Shown one piece after another: positions 1 to 2,454 of a DNA stretch of 5,144 nucleotides. A program made the position numbers and the translations under genes. Positions within the stretch are counted from its first letter, which is position 1. Every line of letters begins with the position of its first letter. Source of the stretch: JBBRCX01 sp038204465 (GTDB lineage: Bacteria > Planctomycetota > Phycisphaerae > Tepidisphaerales > Tepidisphaeraceae); contig JBBRCX010000185.1 of the NCBI GenBank assembly GCA_038204465.1, positions 1 through 5,144 of the forward strand, written 5' to 3'. Under the pieces are notes generated by a model. That model was not told the DNA's origin, ran no database searches, and saw only the letters and a list, made by a program, of their open reading frames with translations.

Positions 1-1274
1 CGTTTTCGGGCGCGGGGTTCGATGCGATGCGGACGCCGGGGATTGCGGGTGAAGCAGGGCATCGGCTGGCCCGCACGCAGCACACGGACCCATCCCAGCA
101 CGTCCGCGAAGCTGATGCGATCCGCTTGCGTCTTCTGCCGCGCGGCCGCTTCGAGCATGAGCAGGCGGACCAGGTTGTACACCAACGCGAACGCCGCCAG
201 TTCCTTGCGGACGCCATCGACGGTTTTGCACTTGAGCACCTCCAGGCCCATGGTGGTCTTGAGGTGCCGCAGGTTCACCTCCGCCTGCCAGCGACGCAGA
301 CGCAACTCGACGAGCTTCGCCGCCGGGTAGGTCCTCTCGTCCAGCAGCGTCGTCACCAGGGTCAGCTCGACCCAGGTATTGAGCTGCGGCCGATGCACGC
401 GCCGGCGCAGCTCGCGCACCACGATCGATTCGGGCAGCGCCGCGTACTGCTCCTTGCTCATGTGCCGGGGCCGGGTCTGCGGCTTGAACCACTCCACCAG
501 TTGATCGTCTTTCCCCAATGACTTGATCCAGCGCGAGCGGGGCAGGCCACGGCAGTCATCGTCCCCGTCGCACACGAATGGACGGTGCGGCGTGAAGTCG
601 ATGATCCGGCGCTGGTGAGCCGGCATCAGGCCGTGCAGATTCTCCTGCAAAAGCAGGGCGAAGTGCGCGTAGGAGCCGAAGGCGGTGTCGCCCAGCAGCA
701 GATCGCCCTGGCGCAGGTGCGGGTGCATCTGCCCGACCTTCGCCAGGTCGTGGGTTCGCAGCGGCGACGCGATCGCCTCGATCAGCATTCCGGTGTTGAC
801 GTCGAACATCGCCAGGAGGTGGGCCACCGGAAAGCCGCAGCCCGCCTTCTGCCCCCCCGGCTGGCCGAACTCTTGCTGCAGCGCGGGCGTGTCCGGCATC
901 GAGAACGTCGAGCCATCGACGACGAAGACCCGGTGCGTGAGGAACAGGTCACAAGCCTCCGACTCGCGCATCCCACGAACCGTGTCGCACAGCCGACGCG
1001 ACAGCGTCTGCAACACCGCCAGCGGCAGCCGCATCCGCGCCTGGCAGTAGGCCTGGGCGCTGAACGCGCGCTCGCCCAGATGCCGGACCTGGGCGCAGGA
1101 ACTGTTGCCGTTGATGATCTGCCGGATGAACAGCCCGACCGTCGTCGCCGGATCCAGGCATCGGTCTCTGAAACTCAACCCCGACTGCAGACAGACTTCC
1201 CGAATCGGAAGATGCTCCAACACCCGCGACGGATCGCGCTTGATCTGCTCGATGGCAAAAGCGATACTGGCCAT
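1..1274 (-). CDS. IS4-family DDE transposase, C-terminus cut by window edge
   Basis: This gene encodes a cut-and-paste transposase of the IS4 family (RNase H-like DDE fold, DDE_Tnp_1 type). It begins with ATG at 1274-1272, six bases after a perfect AGGAGG, and 424 codons are visible without a stop. Related proteins, as I recall them, run to about 440-450 residues, so only some 20 are missing. An N-terminal helical region (about 1-110) precedes the catalytic core. The first aspartate is D120 in VVDGSTFSMPD and the second is D196 in LLGDTAFGSY. The glutamate is E332 in RRWQAEVNLRHLK, which carries R328, E332 and K339 of the Y-x2-R-x3-E-x6-K signature. The tyrosine position is R325, which is unusual. 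The tail after E332 (KTTMGLEVLKCKTVDGV) is typical of planctomycete and proteobacterial members. No frameshift or internal stop is seen, so the protein may be functional. Confidence 0.93.
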   Translation of the reverse strand, partial: MASIAFAIEQIKRDPSRVLEHLPIREVCLQSGLSFRDRCLDPATTVGLFIRQIINGNSSCAQVRHLGERAFSAQAYCQARMRLPLAVLQTLSRRLCDTVRGMRESEACDLFLTHRVFVVDGSTFSMPDTPALQQEFGQPGGQKAGCGFPVAHLLAMFDVNTGMLIEAIASPLRTHDLAKVGQMHPHLRQGDLLLGDTAFGSYAHFALLLQENLHGLMPAHQRRIIDFTPHRPFVCDGDDDCRGLPRSRWIKSLGKDDQLVEWFKPQTRPRHMSKEQYAALPESIVVRELRRRVHRPQLNTWVELTLVTTLLDERTYPAAKLVELRLRRWQAEVNLRHLKTTMGLEVLKCKTVDGVRKELAAFALVYNLVRLLMLEAAARQKTQADRISFADVLGWVRVLRAGQPMPCFTRNPRRPHRIEPRARK

Positions 1275-1275
1275 C

Positions 1276-1331
1276 CGTGGCCTCCTGTTGAAAGGTGACT
1301 CAACACCTCACCATTCTCGCAGGAGGCCGCG
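1276..1331 (-). promoter_or_regulatory. Transposase ribosome binding site inside a possible SD-masking hairpin
   Basis: On the minus strand AGGAGG (1286-1281) sits six bases before the transposase ATG and fixes that start. The same bases are one arm of an inverted repeat. GGCCTCCT at 1279-1286 matches AGGAGGCC at 1321-1328 perfectly, and two more pairs follow after one mismatch (1276-1277 with 1330-1331). In the minus-strand RNA, CCUCCU would pair with the Shine-Dalgarno sequence. The 34-base loop can fold further, with GTTGA at 1287-1291 against TCAAC at 1300-1304, or GGTGA at 1294-1298 against TCACC at 1308-1312. Such structures limit transposase translation from read-through transcripts in IS10 and IS50. 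The same role here is inferred. Confidence 0.6.
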
Positions 1332-1353
1332 TCTTGCGCGCCTTCTCACAACG

Positions 1354-1367
1354 CGCGCCGTGGCGCG
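1354..1367. repeat. Short GC palindrome in the IS leader
   Basis: CGCGC at 1354-1358 and GCGCG at 1363-1367 flank a four-base spacer. A direct copy of GCGCGCC at 1336-1342 repeats the one at 1353-1359, so the right arm could pair with either. No T-run follows on either strand, so it does not look like an intrinsic terminator. It lies between the likely IS end and the transposase start and may be part of the end-proximal leader. Confidence 0.35.
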
Positions 1368-1393
1368 GAGTTATGAACTAAGTTGATGGCATT

Positions 1394-1409
1394 AAGGAAT
1401 GACCCCTTT
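1394..1409. repeat. AAGG...CCTT mini-palindrome at the IS/RAYT junction
   Basis: AAGG (1394-1397) and CCTT (1405-1408) flank AATGACC, and the minus strand reads GGGGTCATT. Short palindromes with AAGG/CCTT arms around a GTCA-like core recur near RAYT genes in my recollection of such genomes. This copy lies within the junction interval between the IS4 element and the RAYT remnant. It could be an IS end, a RAYT-associated repeat, or chance. Confidence 0.25.
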
Positions 1410-1411
1410 GA

Positions 1412-1630
1412 TTTACTCGGCCGAGAAAATGGCTGGAGTTGGTGAACCAGCCGCAAGCGGAGGCTGATGAGAAGCGGATCAAGGAGGCAATCGCGCGGAA
1501 TCGGCCGGTGGGAAGCGATCCATGGATCAAACGAATGGCGGGGATGTTGGGTTTGGATTACACGCTGCGTGCCCGCGGGCGGCCGGTAGGGTGGCGGAAG
1601 TTAGCTGCAAAGGAAGCGGAAAGACAATAA
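1412..1630 (+). pseudogene. REP-associated tyrosine transposase (RAYT, IS200/Y1-like), 3' remnant
   Basis: An open frame of 72 codons ending at TAA 1628-1630 reads RPRKWLELVNQP, then NRPVGSDPWIKRM, then LGLDYTLRARGRP. This order (W.ELVN.P, a basic R.P.G...W segment, then LGL..TLR.RGRP) is the typical C-terminal tail of REP-associated tyrosine transposases. The catalytic HUH motif and tyrosine, which lie upstream in this family, are absent. In-frame TGA codons at 1400 and 1409 close the frame, and recognisable similarity begins near 1418. The gene has therefore lost most of its 5' part, most simply through insertion of the adjacent IS4 element. A TTG at 1439 could open a 63-codon reading frame, but no Shine-Dalgarno supports it and no product is expected. 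Confidence 0.75.
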
Positions 1631-1660
1631 TGGTTCGCGTCACCTTTAATTGTTCCTGAT

Positions 1661-1676
1661 CGAGGAAGCGAGGAAG
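1661..1676. repeat. Tandem octamer CGAGGAAG x2
   Basis: Two perfect adjacent copies of CGAGGAAG occupy the gap between the RAYT remnant and the small membrane protein gene. They directly precede a TATATT box. Two copies of an octamer are weak evidence of function. The same octamer occurs once more at 2101-2108, which may be coincidence. Confidence 0.3.
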
Positions 1677-1677
1677 A

Positions 1678-1710
1678 TATATTGGACTGTCCTTCGGCCG
1701 GCCTTAGGAC
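1678..1710 (+). promoter_or_regulatory. Possible -10 box and overlapping dyad before the small membrane protein gene
   Basis: TATATT at 1678-1683 differs from the -10 consensus at one base, but no good -35 lies 16-18 bases upstream. A hyphenated dyad centred at 1699.5 follows: GTCCT (1689-1693), the 8-bp palindrome GGCCGGCC (1696-1703) and AGGAC (1706-1710), with symmetric two-base gaps. If the -10 is real, transcription would start at the dyad, an operator-like position. The AGGA inside the right arm is also the only candidate Shine-Dalgarno, 11 bases before the ATG at 1721. Confidence 0.3.
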
Positions 1711-1720
1711 TGTGATATGG

Positions 1721-2035
1721 ATGAACGAGTTGGCTGACAAGCGACAATCCATTGCGACGCCGACCTCCGGAGGAAAAAACCGGCTTGGAGCGCTCTCCCT
1801 CACATGTTTTCTATTGGAGCTTCTCGCGTTTCCTGTCGACGGCTGGGTGATGCACGTGCGGCCCACCATTCTCATGGGCGTGTTGGTTGCGGGCTTAGTG
1901 CTCGGTATTATCGGATACTACCGGGATAGACAAAAGGTGTTCAGCGTGCTGGGAATCATCGGAAATATCCTATTCGGTCTTTTCATGACGATGGGCTTGC
2001 TGTGCGCGTGGATGATTCACGGGGTGGATCACTAA
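1721..2035 (+). CDS. Small three-helix membrane protein of unknown function
   Basis: I do not recognise this 104-residue protein. It starts MNELADKRQSI with a polar, basic N-terminus. Three hydrophobic segments follow at about 23-38 (LGALSLTCFLLELLAF), 49-66 (around ILMGVLVAGLVLGIIGYY) and 74-98 (around VFSVLGIIGNILFGLFMTMGLL). A short basic loop, YRDRQK (67-72), lies between the second and third. The repeated LGIIG near 61-65 and 78-81 resembles the two-helix repeat of DUF4190-like small membrane proteins, but this is only a resemblance. An in-frame TTG at 1682 would add 13 residues that overlap the dyad, so the ATG at 1721 is preferred, with a weak AGGA 11 bases upstream. The gene stands alone between two transposase relics. 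Its reading frame is intact and the composition is visibly more AT-rich than valS or the IS4 gene. Confidence 0.6.
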   Translation: MNELADKRQSIATPTSGGKNRLGALSLTCFLLELLAFPVDGWVMHVRPTILMGVLVAGLVLGIIGYYRDRQKVFSVLGIIGNILFGLFMTMGLLCAWMIHGVDH

Positions 2036-2089
2036 GGGCGTCAACAATGCGATCGTTCGCCGGCGCTACGTAACTGTTTACCGTCGCGC
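2036..2089. other. Short intergenic stretch, possible outer end of the IS66 relic
   Basis: The membrane protein gene and the IS66 remnant converge on this stretch. It contains GCGA-TCGT-TCGC (2049-2060), a 4-bp stem, and GTAACTGTTTACC (2070-2082). The latter lies just past the remnant's stop codon and could mark the element's end. No T-tract follows the small stem, so I do not call a terminator. Confidence 0.2.
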
Positions 2090-2254
2090 TCATCCTGAGG
2101 CGAGGAAGCCGGGCTCTTCGCCGGCCCAGGCTTGCATCAGCAACGTCTTGAGCGTCGCCAGCACGTCGCGGCCGTGTTGCCGGGCGGTGCGCAGCAGCGA
2201 CGCCAGCACCGCCCAGGCTTGGGCGCCTCGGGCGCTGCGCGAGCCCTCCGTGCG
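2090..2254 (-). pseudogene. IS66-type transposase, C-terminal remnant
   Basis: Read on the minus strand, RTEGSRSARGAQAW, then AVLASLLRTARQHGRDVLATLK, up to a TGA at 2092-2090 resembles the extreme C-terminus of IS66-family transposases. In these proteins a 'S..GA...AVL.SL..T....G.D....L' helix ends the protein. Only about 54 residues are recognisable. The open frame continues upstream to an ATG at 2377, but the residues encoded there (for example DPIVRRPECGEGG) show no family likeness, so a breakpoint near 2255 is likely. The catalytic DDE core and the TnpB/TnpC body are absent. The remnant points away from valS and ends 200 bases before it. The family assignment rests on pattern memory of a short, weakly conserved segment. 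Confidence 0.5.
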
Positions 2255-2284
2255 GATCGGGCCCGTGTACACCATCCGGGCCGA

Positions 2285-2293
2285 TGATATACT
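2285..2293 (+). promoter_or_regulatory. Candidate extended -10 promoter for valS
   Basis: TGATATACT contains the TG-N extension and TATACT, which matches the sigma-70 -10 consensus at five of six bases. The -35 region (GTGTAC at 2265-2270) is poor, as expected for an extended -10 promoter. Start of transcription near 2300 would give a leader of roughly 155 bases that includes the half-site block at 2343-2374. An alternative -35-like TTGAAA at 2401-2406 lacks a convincing -10. Confidence 0.4.
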
Positions 2294-2342
2294 CAGCATT
2301 GCCCATGAACCGCCTTCCCCGCATTCCGGTCGTCGTACGATA

Positions 2343-2374
2343 GGGTCCGTGTCGGACAATTGTCCGGCGGACCC
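2343..2374. promoter_or_regulatory. Nested palindrome of four GTCCG/CGGAC half-sites upstream of valS
   Basis: The perfect 14-bp palindrome CGGACAATTGTCCG lies at 2353-2366. Outside it, GGGTCCG (2343-2349) is the reverse complement of CGGACCC (2368-2374). The pentamer GTCCG and its complement therefore alternate four times, at 2345, 2353, 2362 and 2368. The block is either a multi-site operator or an RNA hairpin in the valS leader. No T-run follows, so it is not an intrinsic terminator, and no T-box 'GGGTGGNACCGCG' element is seen on the plus strand. Confidence 0.5.
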
Positions 2375-2420
2375 CACCCCCGTAGTATCTCCGCTCCACC
2401 TTGAAAGTGCGTTTTTGTTC

Positions 2421-2436
2421 CGCGATACGTTTCGCG
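2421..2436 (+). other. Small stem-loop just before valS
   Basis: CGCGA (2421-2425) and TCGCG (2432-2436) flank a six-base loop, and a five-T run (2412-2416) precedes rather than follows them. The element lies 19 bases before the valS ATG and could influence translation initiation, but a 5-bp stem in GC-rich DNA is easily fortuitous. Confidence 0.25.
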
Positions 2437-2454
2437 CGAACGGACTTGAAACCG

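Larger units (their letters stand above)
1..1417 (-). mobile_element. IS4-family insertion sequence, right (5') end portion
   Basis: The transposase gene plus its leader form the body of an insertion sequence whose other end lies left of the window. The right boundary is not exactly known. Non-coding leader continues to about 1380, and recognisable RAYT coding sequence resumes by about 1418, so the junction should lie between. Without the left end I cannot pair terminal inverted repeats or identify a target duplication, and the end coordinate is therefore an upper estimate. Confidence 0.55.

Noticed and set aside
27..1298. Long plus-strand open frames across the IS4 transposase (27-521 and 585-1298)
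   Set aside because: They are antisense shadows of the transposase. Their translations are rich in R, Q and H without motifs, whereas the minus strand shows clear DDE and YREK-type signatures.
1639..1647. GTCACCTTT as an inverted copy of AAAGGTGAC in the IS4 leader (1291-1299)
   Set aside because: A nine-base match without extension does not support a terminal inverted repeat, and its position beyond the RAYT remnant does not fit an IS boundary.
2101..2108. Third copy of CGAGGAAG linking the 1661-1676 repeat to the IS66 remnant
   Set aside because: A single octamer match over 5 kb of GC-rich sequence is expected by chance, and this copy encodes part of the IS66 remnant.
2108..2125. GCCGG...CCGGC inverted repeat as a terminator
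   Set aside because: It lies inside the IS66 coding remnant and is not followed by a T-run on either strand.
2341..2400. T-box riboswitch for valS
   Set aside because: No T-box sequence or specifier stem is visible on the plus strand. The GGGTGG-like string appears only on the minus strand, and the region is too short for a complete T-box plus terminator.
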